NCBI GenBank assembly: GCA_003478355.1
Contig: QUFC01000022.1
Coordinates: 1-59,672 of the forward strand
Source: Lachnospiraceae bacterium AM48-27BH
GTDB lineage: Bacteria; Bacillota; Clostridia; Lachnospirales; Lachnospiraceae
Length of the DNA stretch: 59,672 bases
Reading direction: 5' to 3'
Part shown: piece after piece, positions 1-9,492 of the stretch
How positions within the stretch are numbered: the stretch's first letter is position 1
How the letters are laid out: each line of letters begins with the position of its first letter
The notes under the pieces: generated by a model
The model's database searches: none
Seen by the model: the letters and a program-made list of their open reading frames with translations, nothing else
What the model was told of the DNA's origin: nothing
Program-made: the position numbers and the translations under genes

Positions 1-7
1 GAAGACT

Positions 8-59
8 CCCACCTCTTCAGGTGATGAGTAATAACAAATTAGTCTCAGTGGGAGGTGGG
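8..59. repeat. Long-loop inverted repeat at window start
   Basis: CCCACCTC at 8-15 is complementary to GAGGTGGG at 52-59, giving an 8-bp stem around a 36-nt loop. It may be the far end of an element cut off by the window edge. No coding signal is seen here. Confidence 0.45.
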
Positions 60-90
60 TCCCCGACTGAGATAAACGCTCCGCGAGGAT

Positions 91-143
91 GCGCAGTGAT
101 TCTGTAAAGAATATGTCAGCTTACGCTGACCAGAATCACGCGC
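91..143. repeat. Nested intergenic hairpin
   Basis: An outer stem pairs 91-104 with 131-143 (GTGATTCTG with CAGAATCAC, plus GCGC on both sides and a one-base bulge). An inner perfect 6-bp stem GTCAGC/GCTGAC has a TTAC loop at 121-124. A further small hairpin, TGACC/GGTCA, follows at about 184-200. The block lies upstream of azlC, but no U-tract follows the stems, so this is not an obvious terminator. It resembles in style the hairpin-rich repeats elsewhere in the window. Confidence 0.5.
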
Positions 144-274
144 CAAGTCTCACGGACGTTCGACTTGAATGCTGAAGATGCATTTGACCATTTACGGTCA
201 GAGATGGTAAAATACGGAAAGAAGCAGAAAAGCAGAAAAGCAAGCGAGAAATGTAAGAAAAGAGGATTTGTGTC

Positions 275-979
275 ATGCACGGACAGATGTATTTAAAAGG
301 AATGAAAGAAGGAATTCCAGTTGCCCTGGGATATTTCTTTGTTTCGATCACCATAGGAATCGCGGCCAGGCTGGCGGATCTGACGCCGATGCAGGCGGCA
401 GTCATGTCGCTGACGAATTTAACATCAGCGGGGCAGTTTGCTTCCTTTACCCTGATCGCGTCAGGGGCGTCTTTCGTGGAGATGGCAATCTCTCAGGCGG
501 TGATCAACCTGCGGTACTGTCTCATGTCCTGTGCCCTGTCCCAGAAGATCGATCATGAGCTTCCTATGGGGCACCGGTTGTGCATGGCTTTTGGTATTAC
601 TGACGAAATTTTCGGTCTCTGCATTTCCCAGAAAGGAAAGCTGGAGCCCTGGTATATGTACGGTGTCATGAGTGTGGCTATTCCAGGATGGGTAGCCGGT
701 ACGGTTCTGGGTATCCTATCTACGGGCGTGCTGCCGCAGCCACTGTTAAATGCCATGAGTATGGCGCTGTATGGTATGTTTATCGCAGTGTTCGTTCCAG
801 CAGCAAGAGATAACCGGATACTGGTGCCGATCATAGGCATCGCTATGGCTGCCAGCGCGGCATTCCAGCTGCTTCCGATGTTTGATTTCATTTCTTCCGG
901 TATGAAGATCATCATTTTGACGTTGGTGATCTCCATGGCGGCGGCATTATTATTCCCGATCCAGGAGGAAGAGTCATGA
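275..979 (+). CDS. azlC: AzlC-family branched-chain amino acid exporter, large subunit
   Basis: A 234-residue integral membrane protein with several hydrophobic segments and the AzlC-type N-terminal region (KEGIPVALGYFFVS). The family forms a two-component exporter with AzlD that moves branched-chain amino acids or analogues out of the cell. The start at 275 has an AGAGGA site about 10 nt upstream. The stop overlaps the azlD start (ATGA), which indicates translational coupling. A LysR regulator lies just downstream on the same strand and is a plausible controller. The exact substrate cannot be read from the sequence. Confidence 0.93.
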   Translation: MHGQMYLKGMKEGIPVALGYFFVSITIGIAARLADLTPMQAAVMSLTNLTSAGQFASFTLIASGASFVEMAISQAVINLRYCLMSCALSQKIDHELPMGHRLCMAFGITDEIFGLCISQKGKLEPWYMYGVMSVAIPGWVAGTVLGILSTGVLPQPLLNAMSMALYGMFIAVFVPAARDNRILVPIIGIAMAASAAFQLLPMFDFISSGMKIIILTLVISMAAALLFPIQEEES

Positions 980-1272
980 GAAATTATATGTATATTTTAG
1001 TGATGGCAGTGACCACCTATCTGATCCGTGTTGTGCCGATCACCCTGATGAGAAAAGAGATCAAAAACCGGACCTTCCGTTCCTTTTTGACTTATGTGCC
1101 ATATGTGACATTGGCTGTGATGACATTTCCGGCGATTTTAAGCATCACAGACTCACCCTGGATCTCCTGGGTGGGATTTCTGGTGGCCATGGTGCTGGCG
1201 TATTGCCGGTCCAGTTTATTTGTGGTGTCATTGGGGAGCTGTATTCTGGTGTTTGTGCTGCAGTTGTTATAA
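976..1272 (+). CDS. azlD: AzlD-family transporter, small subunit
   Basis: A 98-residue hydrophobic protein with three to four likely membrane segments. The family-typical early TYLIRVVPITL segment is present, followed by a basic stretch and two more hydrophobic helices. It is the usual partner of AzlC. The ATG overlaps the azlC stop by four bases. Length is normal for the family (about 100 residues). The gene is followed within a few bases by a repeat (1276-1332) rather than by a clear terminator. Confidence 0.9.
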   Translation: MRNYMYILVMAVTTYLIRVVPITLMRKEIKNRTFRSFLTYVPYVTLAVMTFPAILSITDSPWISWVGFLVAMVLAYCRSSLFVVSLGSCILVFVLQLL

Positions 1273-1275
1273 TAT

Positions 1276-1332
1276 GAGAATTGCGGGAGCACGCAGTGCA
1301 GAGCATTCGGTATCAGAGGGGTCAAAAGCTTT
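1276..1332 (+). repeat. Intergenic repeat D, copy 1 (partial)
   Basis: This stretch reappears, inverted and almost unchanged, at 28145-28197. Shared landmarks in order are GAGAATTGCGGGAGCACG, CAGTGCAGAGCA, TTCGGTATCAGAGGGGTC and AAAAGCTTT. This copy lacks the second half of the palindrome that completes copy 2. It sits between azlD and the LysR gene. Confidence 0.8.
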
Positions 1333-1387
1333 ACCCCAACATCTAATTATAAAAGTAAAAACAGGGAGACTTGAATGGAGGTGCCGC

Positions 1388-2248
1388 ATGGAATTATATC
1401 AGTTAAAATATTTCTTATATGCGTCAAAATATGAAAATATCTCAAAAGCTGCCCAGGAACTCCGTGTAGCACAGCCGTCTGTCAGCAAGGCAATCCAGGC
1501 ACTGGAAAAAGAATTGCAGGTGGAGTTATTTGAGCGTAACGGCAAACGGCTGAAGCTGACTTATACGGGAAGAGTCCTCAGGGAAAAAGTATCCCAGGTC
1601 ATCTGGAAATTAGATGAACTTCCAGATGAGCTTGGCAATCTGGGACGAGAGGCCCATATTATCAAATTAAATGCTGTTTCTGCGGTCACCCTGCTTCCTC
1701 CGATTATTGAAAAATTCAAAAAGGAAGAACCTGATGTGAAGTTTATCATCACCGATCAGAGAGAAAAGACGGACTGGGATGTCTGCATCTGCAGCGCGGA
1801 ACCAGATACCACTTATACTTATGGAGTGGAACTGTTAAAGGAACGGGTATTTTTAGGCGTTTCCAAGGAATCAAAGCTCAGTGAGAAGAGGATGGTGTCT
1901 TTGGAGGATGTCCGAAATGAGAACTTTATCCTGCTTCCGAGAGGAACGGTCTTACGAAAACTGGCAGATGTCCGCTTCCGGGAGAATCATTTTCTTCCCA
2001 AAATCAGCATGGAATGTGATTCCACCCATCTGGTGAGCCAGTTAGTCAGCGGGGGAATGGGCATCACCTTATGGCCAGAATATTCCTGGGGCAAACGGGC
2101 AGATGTTCACTTAATGGGGATCCGGGAGACTGGATTTTACCGCTCGATTTTCCTGTTACAGCAAAGATCATCGGAGACAGCACCGATTGTCCGGAAATTT
2201 GCAGAATATGTAGAGGATTATATGAAGCAGCTGAAATCAGGTGGTTAA
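1388..2248 (+). CDS. LysR-family transcriptional regulator
   Basis: A 286-residue protein. The N-terminal winged helix-turn-helix covers about residues 1-60, with the characteristic recognition region ISKAAQELRVAQPSVSKAI. A periplasmic-binding-like effector domain follows from about residue 90. The start at 1388 follows GGAGGTG at the right distance; the open frame extends upstream to 1220, but that part overlaps azlD and the repeat and has no ribosome site. It is co-directional with azlCD and with the serine hydrolase/opp block downstream, so either could be its target. LysR proteins are more often divergent from their targets, so the link is uncertain. Confidence 0.93.
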   Translation: MELYQLKYFLYASKYENISKAAQELRVAQPSVSKAIQALEKELQVELFERNGKRLKLTYTGRVLREKVSQVIWKLDELPDELGNLGREAHIIKLNAVSAVTLLPPIIEKFKKEEPDVKFIITDQREKTDWDVCICSAEPDTTYTYGVELLKERVFLGVSKESKLSEKRMVSLEDVRNENFILLPRGTVLRKLADVRFRENHFLPKISMECDSTHLVSQLVSGGMGITLWPEYSWGKRADVHLMGIRETGFYRSIFLLQQRSSETAPIVRKFAEYVEDYMKQLKSGG

Positions 2249-2598
2249 AGGAAAAAAGTCAGAATTGTCTTTCTTATATAAACAAAAATTATATGGATAA
2301 CAATAAATGTCCGTTTAATAAAGACAAGTGTACATCCAATACAAGACAAATAGGTTCCTTTATTCTTTAAAAGAATATAAGAAATACGAATGTTATATTG
2401 GACATAAGAAAATACAATTGGTATGATTGTTATCAATAAATCACAGAGATGAAGTATAAGAAACTTCTGTTTGATGCTGGAAATAGATGATAGGATACGA
2501 AGATGTATCCGAAAGGGGAAAGCTATGTTCCATGGCCAAATAGGAGTTTTTTTTGTACAATAAGAATTCTGTCGAAATCAGATGAAGGGGGATTTATT
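2249..2598 (+). other. AT-rich leader region before the serine hydrolase gene
   Basis: This 350-nt gap has no gene of normal size. It holds a 7-bp palindrome (ATTCTTT-A-AAAGAAT near 2364), a GGATAC/GTATCC hairpin near 2495-2512, and a 12-codon ORF at 2525-2563. That ORF starts with ATG eight bases after GGGG and ends TTT TTT GTA CAA TAA. The ORF could be a leader peptide but has no independent support. The region is markedly more AT-rich than its flanks and is the likely site of promoters for the downstream operon. Confidence 0.4.
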
Positions 2599-4014
2599 AT
2601 GAATCGCATGAATGATTTGAACTGTTTGCTGGCGGAAAAACTTGTAGAGGACATTAAAAAAGATCATGAAGCAAGTGGAATTGCCGTTGCTATTATTGAT
2701 AAGAGCGGAAAAACCCAGTATGAGAAGTTCTGGGGTGTCCGTGATCTGGAGTCTGGCAAAGAAGTGAATGGAGACACCATTTTTGGTCTGGCATCCGTGA
2801 CCAAGTCCTTTACAGCACTGTCTATCATGCAGCTGGAAGAAAAAGGAATGATTGATCTGGATGCACCGATCAGTCAGTATATTCCAGAGTTTACGAATAA
2901 GAATCAGTCCAAGAAGGTGACTGTGAGACATCTGTTAAGTCATGCAGGCGGTTTCTTCCCACTTCCACGTATCCTGGTTGGCAATGTAGCTGAGAGCCTG
3001 GGATTGGATGAAGAGAAAGATGGAGATTTCGCTTACAATGACGCAGTGGCACAGGAAGGTGTGAAGCTGGTTGCAGAGCGTCTGGATGCACAGACGAAGG
3101 AGAATGGCTTAAACGGTCAGCCGGGTGAGTATCTAAGCTACTGTAATGATGGATTTGGTCTGTTATCCGACATTATCCGCAGATACGGCGGTGAGCCATC
3201 TTATGCAGATTACCTGGTAAAACATGTATTAAAACCATTAGGTATGGAAAGAAGCTTCTGTGATTTCGTTCGTCCAAGCAAAGACGAGAACGCAGCGACT
3301 TTGTATAAGAAGGTAGACGGAGTCATGAGAGGCTCCAGAGATTATCATGATAACGCATTCGTATTAAATGGCGGCGGTGCGATGAAATCCACCTTAAATG
3401 ACCTGAAAAAATATCTGGGCATGTACTTAAATCTTGGTAAAGCCGCAGATGGTACAAGAATCCTCAGTGAGTATGGGGTTCGCGAGATGTGCAAGCCACG
3501 TCAGGCATATGGAGCATTTGGCAACTATGGTTATGGCGTTTCCATGAAGCAGTTAGATGACTTAAAGGTAATTGAGCACGGCGGCGCGTTACCGGGTGTT
3601 TCTTCCAACATTGCCTGGTCTTACGAAGCAGAAGCAGCAGTCATCGTACTGTGCAACACTTCCAATGTTCCGGTGAGCCTGATCTCCAATGCGATGATGA
3701 AAGCATATAATGGAAAGAACCCGATAGAGAAAAGAGATGTATGGCAGATTACCCCATGGTCTGAAGAGACGATCGCTGCAGCTTCCGGCGTCTACAGTTC
3801 AGGAGAGGGAACAACTGCTGAGTTATATCGGAAAGCAGATGGAACCATTGGAGCAAGGGAAGAGGGAGTGGAGAAGAATATCATTCCAGTCAGCCCATAT
3901 ACTGCTATTATCCGCAATAAATATTCAGATCTGTTTATCAGACTGATTTTTAATGAAGAGAGAGGCATTTACGCCATGGCATATGGCAGCCGTTTAATTC
4001 CAAAGAGTAAATAG
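2599..4014 (+). CDS. Serine hydrolase of the class C beta-lactamase / D-aminopeptidase family
   Basis: A 471-residue protein of the PF00144 type. The nucleophile motif S-V-T-K is at residues 66-69, Y-C-N at 181-183 and H-G-G at 327-329, all in the expected order and spacing for this fold. The start at 2599 follows GAAGGGGG; an upstream in-frame ATG at 2503 has a weaker context and would add an unrelated N-terminus. No signal peptide is seen, so a cytoplasmic D-aminopeptidase, esterase or peptidase role is more likely than drug resistance. The gene is followed after 11 bp by a small membrane protein and then by the opp operon, which suggests work on imported peptides. Confidence 0.9.
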   Translation: MNRMNDLNCLLAEKLVEDIKKDHEASGIAVAIIDKSGKTQYEKFWGVRDLESGKEVNGDTIFGLASVTKSFTALSIMQLEEKGMIDLDAPISQYIPEFTNKNQSKKVTVRHLLSHAGGFFPLPRILVGNVAESLGLDEEKDGDFAYNDAVAQEGVKLVAERLDAQTKENGLNGQPGEYLSYCNDGFGLLSDIIRRYGGEPSYADYLVKHVLKPLGMERSFCDFVRPSKDENAATLYKKVDGVMRGSRDYHDNAFVLNGGGAMKSTLNDLKKYLGMYLNLGKAADGTRILSEYGVREMCKPRQAYGAFGNYGYGVSMKQLDDLKVIEHGGALPGVSSNIAWSYEAEAAVIVLCNTSNVPVSLISNAMMKAYNGKNPIEKRDVWQITPWSEETIAAASGVYSSGEGTTAELYRKADGTIGAREEGVEKNIIPVSPYTAIIRNKYSDLFIRLIFNEERGIYAMAYGSRLIPKSK

Positions 4015-4025
4015 AGAGGTAAAAT

Positions 4026-4388
4026 TTGTCTTATCAAGCAAGATGTTACATACGCAGAGTATTATCTGCCCTCGCCCTCGCCATTGTGATCTTTGTGATC
4101 CGCAGGGAATGGCATTTGACCGGGTTTTCCAATGCCATGGCGATTTCTGGTATCTGTTTCCTGATCATGGCCCTGTTTCAGACTGCCAGATATTTAAGAT
4201 GTTATGATCTGATCATTTTCGGATTTTTGAAATTCAAGCAGCTCTGGAAAAATGAAAAGTTCATGGATAAGCACACAGGAAGCTATGGGGAATTCTTGGA
4301 AAACAGACGGTACGAAAAAAATTATGGAGAAACTTTTGCTGCGGCTGTCTGTATGTTTGTATGCTCGGCTGTGGTATTAGTGATATAA
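4026..4388 (+). CDS. Small membrane protein, DUF3899-like
   Basis: A 120-residue protein with about three hydrophobic segments (near residues 10-25, 33-52 and 103-120) and a charged central loop. It matches my memory of the DUF3899 type of Firmicutes membrane protein; the family call is tentative. It starts with TTG at 4026, preceded by GAGAGG, and lies 11 bp after the serine hydrolase and 20 bp before oppA, so it is probably co-transcribed with both. Function is unknown. Confidence 0.7.
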   Translation: MSYQARCYIRRVLSALALAIVIFVIRREWHLTGFSNAMAISGICFLIMALFQTARYLRCYDLIIFGFLKFKQLWKNEKFMDKHTGSYGEFLENRRYEKNYGETFAAAVCMFVCSAVVLVI

Positions 4389-4408
4389 AAAAGAGGAGGA
4401 AAAGTGCG

Positions 4409-6235
4409 ATGAGAAAAAACAAGAAGGCAATGCTGGTTTTATTATCAGCAGCGATGCTGGCAGGCGCTGTCAGCGGATGCTCCAAGTCTTCCAAAAAGGA
4501 AGGCAGCATCGAATTTACGGAAGCAGCATCCACAGAAGCATCCACTGATGCAAGCGTTGAAGAAACAAAAGCAGATCCAAATGGAGAGACCCCTACTGAT
4601 GAGGGCTATGGTATCTTAAGAGAGGCATCTACAAATAAGATTGGTTCCTTAAACCCATTAACCTACATCAACTCCTACTCTTCCACACAGATCAAGAGAT
4701 GTTCCGTGATTCTGTATACCTACTTCCCGAATGAGGACAATACTTTCTGTACCTTAAGCGGTGAGCTGGCAGCAGAGGACCCGATCAAGATGGATGATGA
4801 AGGTAAAGTATGGCAGATCAAGATCCGCGAAGGTGTAACCTGGGAGAATGGTGATCCGCTGAACGCAAATGATGTATATTATACATGGCAGATGATCCTG
4901 GATCCAAAGTTAGCAAACTTACGTGCAAGTAACTTTGCTAAAGACGTGATTGAGATCGACCATGCTATGGATTATTTCCAGGGCAAATGTACCTGGGATG
5001 AGGTTGGTTTAAAGCTGATCGACGACTATACACTGGAGATCCATACCGTAGCAGGACATGATGCAAGAGAGGTTATGACTCATCTGGCTCATCCGGCAAA
5101 CTGCATCATCAACAAAGAGTACTATGAGAAAGGTATGAACGCAGATCGTACCGAGACTCTGTATGGTACCAGCAAAGATTACTGGATTTCCGCTGGTCCT
5201 TTCTTAGTAGATTCCTGGACCAACGATGCTGAGATCGTATTCAAGAAGAACCCGAACTACATCTTCAAAGATAAGATCTGGCTGGCAGGTATTGATATCA
5301 AGGTTGTTGCGGACACCAGCACACAGATGCAGCTGTTTGACAACGGCGAGATCGATTATGTAAAACTGAATGCAGAGACATTCTTACAGTACGAAGAGGA
5401 TCCGCGAGTTCTGTATGCACCAGGAAACTCTGTAAGACATATCACCATCAACTCTGCTAACCCGGATCAGCCAATCCTTGGTAACGAGAAGTTCAGACAG
5501 GCTCTGTTCTATGGAACAGATCGTCAGACTATCGCTAAGATGGTAAAAGAAGACCCAGCTGATTACATTGTACCAACCACTCATATCATTGACCTTGCTA
5601 AGGGAACCAAGTTCCGTGATACGGAAGAGGGCAAGGCGAATATTCATGAGAACTATGGTTATGATGAGGAAAAGGCAAAACAGTTATTTAGCGAGGCTTT
5701 AGCAGAAACGGGTATTGATAAAGTATCCCTGACCATGATCTATAATGATGCTGCACCGCAGACAGTTATGAGTGAGTACTTACAGCAGAGCTGGCAGAAA
5801 TTATTTGGTGCAGATAAGTTCGAACTGAAACTGCAGGCTATGCCATCTTCCCAGCGTGGTGATCTGATGAGAAGCTGGAAGACAAAACCAAACAGCTATG
5901 AGATCAGCTGGGGTGGCTGGGTCAGTACAGACTTAATGCCATGGAACGCATTCAAGTATTGGACAACTTACTATTCTGCTAAGAATGAGCCATACTTAAG
6001 TGAAGACTTTGATAAAGTGTTCGATGATGCAAACTTTGGTGAAGATCGTTTTGAGGATGGTGTTCGTCTGAAAGAAGTTGCTGAGATGGAGAAGATGTTA
6101 ATCGAGCCAGCGATTATCATTCCAGTTACTGAGTCTTTGGATAAGTATCTGAAAGCTGACAGATTAGAGCTTACTATGAAGAACTGGGCTAACCGTGTTG
6201 AATGGGGCTGGGATTACGCTAAAATCGTAGAGTAA
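4409..6235 (+). CDS. oppA: Oligopeptide ABC transporter substrate-binding lipoprotein
   Basis: A 608-residue SBP_bac_5 family protein. It begins with a basic n-region, a hydrophobic core and a lipobox ending in Cys24 (AVSGC), followed by a linker rich in Glu, Ala, Ser and Thr. The body shows the OppA/DppA pattern (WQIKIREGVTWENGDPLNANDV). It should be anchored to the outer face of the membrane and deliver peptides to OppBCDF encoded just downstream. The start at 4409 follows AGAGGAGG. The linker and size are ordinary for Lachnospiraceae. Confidence 0.95.
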   Translation: MRKNKKAMLVLLSAAMLAGAVSGCSKSSKKEGSIEFTEAASTEASTDASVEETKADPNGETPTDEGYGILREASTNKIGSLNPLTYINSYSSTQIKRCSVILYTYFPNEDNTFCTLSGELAAEDPIKMDDEGKVWQIKIREGVTWENGDPLNANDVYYTWQMILDPKLANLRASNFAKDVIEIDHAMDYFQGKCTWDEVGLKLIDDYTLEIHTVAGHDAREVMTHLAHPANCIINKEYYEKGMNADRTETLYGTSKDYWISAGPFLVDSWTNDAEIVFKKNPNYIFKDKIWLAGIDIKVVADTSTQMQLFDNGEIDYVKLNAETFLQYEEDPRVLYAPGNSVRHITINSANPDQPILGNEKFRQALFYGTDRQTIAKMVKEDPADYIVPTTHIIDLAKGTKFRDTEEGKANIHENYGYDEEKAKQLFSEALAETGIDKVSLTMIYNDAAPQTVMSEYLQQSWQKLFGADKFELKLQAMPSSQRGDLMRSWKTKPNSYEISWGGWVSTDLMPWNAFKYWTTYYSAKNEPYLSEDFDKVFDDANFGEDRFEDGVRLKEVAEMEKMLIEPAIIIPVTESLDKYLKADRLELTMKNWANRVEWGWDYAKIVE

Positions 6236-6250
6236 TTACTGAACTCATAG

Positions 6251-6292
6251 TGAGGAGATGCTGTAGGAAGTTTTTCTTGCGGCATCCCCTCA
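6251..6292 (+). terminator. Hairpin between oppA and oppB
   Basis: TGAGG and GATGC at 6251-6261 pair with GCATC and CCTCA at 6282-6292, with one A-C mismatch, closing a loop that contains TTTTT. There is no strong U-tract after it, so it more likely acts as a partial terminator or an RNA 3'-end protector that lets the binding protein be made in excess over the permease. Confidence 0.55.
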
Positions 6293-6332
6293 TATTTTAG
6301 TAATTATTTCGAAAATGGAAAGAGGAATGTGG

Positions 6333-7283
6333 ATGTTTCGATATATACTAGACAGAATTGTAGCAATGTTTCTTACACTGTTTATCATCGTTTCTATTGC
6401 CTTCATGGTAGTGCGACTGATGCCAGGCAGTGTGTATGAGATGGGTGGAGATTTATCACAGACAGTTATTGATGCACTGAATGCAAAATATCACTTTGAT
6501 GAGCCGATCATCAAACAGTACGGATATTTTCTGCAGAATATTTTCCTTCACTGGGACTGGGGAACATCAGCAAAGATGCGTCCAAACGTACCAGTATTTG
6601 AGATTCTGCGCGACAGGATTCCGATTACCCTGCAGATCAACCTGATCTCCCTGTTTGCAGCGCTTCCTGTTGGAATGGCAGCAGGTATCATTGCAGCAAT
6701 CAAGAAAAATACCATTATCGATCATCTGGTTTCTCTGATGGTAGTTTTATTTATTTCTATCCCATCTTTCGTATTCGCAGCAGGTCTGCAGTACTTCCTG
6801 GGATTTAAGACGGGTGTGTTCCCGATTATTTACAATGTTTCCGCAAAAGGTCTGCTTCGGTGGCAGTCTATGTTTATGCCGATCTTAGCACTGGCCTTTG
6901 ATCCGATTGCCCGTGTGGCAAGATATTTAAGAGCAGAGTTGGCAGAGACCATGAACTCTGAATTTATGTTATTAGCAAAGACAAAAGGTCTGACTTACGC
7001 GCAGAGTACCGTTCGCCATGGACTTCGTAACTCCATGGTGCCGATGATGAACATCATTATCCCGATGTTTGCCAATGTATTAGGTGGCTCTCTGGTTGTC
7101 GAGAGTATTTTCTCCGTACCTGGTATGGGCGGACTGATGGTTGACTCCATCAATGCCAGTGATCATATGCTGACTGTGGCAATTCTGGTGTTCTATGCCA
7201 TGATCTCTTTGATCACAGTATTGATCGTGGATATTTCCTATGGAATTGTAGATCCACGAGTAAGAATGGGAGGTAAGAAGTAA
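6333..7283 (+). CDS. oppB: Oligopeptide ABC transporter permease OppB
   Basis: A 316-residue inner-membrane permease of the BPD_transp_1 family. It has an N-terminal membrane segment (RYILDRIVAMFLTLFIIVSI) and the conserved EAA-loop region before the last helices. It starts at ATG 6333, six bases after AAGAGGA; in-frame ATGs at 6315 and 6327 are possible but would lie on or next to the ribosome site. The stop codon overlaps the oppC start (TAATG). It pairs with OppC to form the channel. Confidence 0.94.
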   Translation: MFRYILDRIVAMFLTLFIIVSIAFMVVRLMPGSVYEMGGDLSQTVIDALNAKYHFDEPIIKQYGYFLQNIFLHWDWGTSAKMRPNVPVFEILRDRIPITLQINLISLFAALPVGMAAGIIAAIKKNTIIDHLVSLMVVLFISIPSFVFAAGLQYFLGFKTGVFPIIYNVSAKGLLRWQSMFMPILALAFDPIARVARYLRAELAETMNSEFMLLAKTKGLTYAQSTVRHGLRNSMVPMMNIIIPMFANVLGGSLVVESIFSVPGMGGLMVDSINASDHMLTVAILVFYAMISLITVLIVDISYGIVDPRVRMGGKK

Positions 7284-8440
7284 TGACATTATATGATGAT
7301 AACAAAGAAAAATATGACAGCCTTCCAAAGGATTTATTTCGACTGGTTCAGAATGATGAAGAGATCCATGATGTAGAATTTAAGACCAAACCGATTGGTT
7401 TCTTTATGGATGTATGGCTTCGTTTCGTAAAGAACAAAGCTTCTGTTGTTGCTGCAGTGATCATTTTATTCATTTCCTTTATGGCCATTTTTGGACCTGG
7501 TATGAATCAGTACAAGTATGATGAACAGCACACAGACCACATCAACATGCCTCCGAAAATCCCATTTATCGCACAGATGGATATTGGTATTTTTGATGGT
7601 GGTTTTACCCTTGAAAACAGAAAATATGATAACTTAAACGACACGCAGAAATATCCAGAAGGTTCTATTCTGGAGGTCCGTAACCCGAGACTGGTAGGCG
7701 GCGAGAGAATCGTGGACGTGGTAGTTGATTATTATAAATATACAGGTATGCCAGATGACGAATGTTTCTGGTTCGGCAGTGACTATCTGGGACGTGATAT
7801 CTGGACCAGAATGTGGCGTGGCGCCAGAATTTCCCTGATCATTGCTATCGTATCTGTATGCTGTAACGTTGTGATCGGTGTGATCTATGGTTCTATTTCC
7901 GGTTATTACGGTGGAACGGTAGATATGATCATGATGCGTATTACCGAGATTATTAATGCGTTCCCTCGAATCGTTATTGTTACGTTGTTTATTATGGTGG
8001 CAGGTACTGGTATGTTCTCGATCATTATGTCCCTTGTCATCAAGGACTGGGTAAATACGGCCCGGATGGTGCGTTCCCAGTTTTACCGGTTTAAGGGCAG
8101 AGAGTATGTACTGGCTGCGAGAACGCTGGGTGTAAGAGATATGGCATTGATCTTCCGTCATATTCTGCCAAACTCTATTGGACCGATCATTACAAGTTCT
8201 ATGATCGCGATCCCTACAGCAATTTTCTCCGAGTCTTTCCTGGCATACATTGGTCTGGGACTTCAGGCTCCAGAGCCGTCCATCGGTGTTATGCTGTCCC
8301 AGGGACAGAAAGTGCTGCTGCATTACCCATCACAGGTAGTGTTCCCAGCTATTGTTATTTCTTTACTGATGATCTCCTTCAACCTGTTTGGCAACGGTTT
8401 AAGAGATGCATTTGATCCAACCCTTAGAGGCGCAGAATAG
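7283..8440 (+). CDS. oppC: Oligopeptide ABC transporter permease OppC
   Basis: A 385-residue permease, longer than the common 300 or so residues because of a roughly 90-residue extracytoplasmic insertion between the first helix (about residues 53-72) and the core permease domain (from about residue 160, FGSDYLGRDIWTR). Such an insertion is seen in a subset of Firmicutes OppC proteins. The EAA-type loop is present in the second half. GGGAGG lies 9 nt before the ATG, and the start overlaps the oppB stop by one base. Confidence 0.94.
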   Translation: MTLYDDNKEKYDSLPKDLFRLVQNDEEIHDVEFKTKPIGFFMDVWLRFVKNKASVVAAVIILFISFMAIFGPGMNQYKYDEQHTDHINMPPKIPFIAQMDIGIFDGGFTLENRKYDNLNDTQKYPEGSILEVRNPRLVGGERIVDVVVDYYKYTGMPDDECFWFGSDYLGRDIWTRMWRGARISLIIAIVSVCCNVVIGVIYGSISGYYGGTVDMIMMRITEIINAFPRIVIVTLFIMVAGTGMFSIIMSLVIKDWVNTARMVRSQFYRFKGREYVLAARTLGVRDMALIFRHILPNSIGPIITSSMIAIPTAIFSESFLAYIGLGLQAPEPSIGVMLSQGQKVLLHYPSQVVFPAIVISLLMISFNLFGNGLRDAFDPTLRGAE

Positions 8441-8451
8441 GAGGAACGAAG

Positions 8452-9491
8452 ATGAAAGAACCAATTCTTGAGGTGAATAATTTAAGAGTCTCCTTCCGTA
8501 CCTATAATGGCAAAGTACAGGCAGTAAGAGGCATCGATTTTAAGTTATATGAGGGCGAAACTCTGGCAATCGTAGGTGAGTCCGGTTCCGGTAAATCCGT
8601 AACCACTAAGGCGATTTTGGGAATTCTGCCCAAGAACTCTATCATTGAAGAAGGCGAGATCCTGTATAAGGGCGCTGACTTAACCAAATACAAAGAAAAG
8701 GATTTTTATAATTTACGTGGTAAGGAAATCTCACTGATCTTCCAGGATCCGTTATCTGCATTGAATCCGATCATGAAGATTGGTAAGCAGATCACTGAGG
8801 CGCTGGTCCTTCGTGAGCATATGAGCAAGGAAGATGCTAAGAAACGTGCGCTGGAGTTGATGGAGATGGTAGGTATTACCAATCCGGAAGTCCGTTATGA
8901 GCAGTATCCATTCCAGTTCTCCGGTGGTATGAGACAGCGTATCGTTATTGCCATTGCGTTGGCAAGTAATGCCAAGATCATGATCTGTGATGAGCCAACC
9001 ACCGCTCTGGATGTTACCATTCAGGCAAAGATTCTGGATGAGATCAAATCCATCAAAAAGAGCCAGGGCCTATCTGTTATCTTCATCACTCATGATCTGG
9101 GTGTTGTGGCAAATATGGCAGACCGTATCTGTGTTATGTATGCAGGAAAGATTGTTGAGGTAGGAACTGCGGAAGAGATTTTCTATTCCCCAGCTCATCC
9201 GTATACCTGGGCACTTCTCTCCTCCATGCCAGACCTGGAGACCAAGGAAAGACTGTTCTCCATTCCTGGAACGCCTCCAAACATGATCTTCCCACCAAAG
9301 GGAGATGCGTTTGCAGAGAGAAACCAGTATGCTATGGCAGTGGATTATGAGGAGCAGCTCCATTCTTCAAACTTAGTGATACTCATTATGCAGCGACCTG
9401 GCTTCTGCATCCAAATGCACCGAAGGTTGAGATGCCAGAGACATTGAAGAATCGAATTGCTAGAATGAAGCAGAAGAGGGAGGAAGTCTAA
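8452..9491 (+). CDS. oppD: Oligopeptide ABC transporter ATPase OppD, frameshifted near the C-terminus
   Basis: The ATPase shows Walker A GESGSGKS at residues 42-49, the signature FSGGMRQR and Walker B IMICDEP. The frame as given runs to a stop at 9447 with an unrelated tail. Adding one base near 9357-9360 instead gives a normal OppD tail (PPFFKLSDTHYAATW... then ...MKQKREEV) ending at the TAA 9489-9491, one base before oppF. The restored length is 346 residues, typical for OppD with its C-terminal peptide-transporter extension. The core ATPase would survive even if the frameshift were real. I give the ancestral end. Confidence 0.9.
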
Positions 9492-9492
9492 G

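Noticed and set aside
1..60. Right end or guide-RNA region of an IS605/TnpB element at the window start
   Set aside because: The stem-loops are suggestive, but no tnpB coding sequence is visible before it and I cannot match it to a known end.
7634..8323. 229-residue minus-strand ORF inside oppC
   Set aside because: It mirrors oppC codons, is rich in His, Arg and Asn, and has no ribosome site; it is a shadow.
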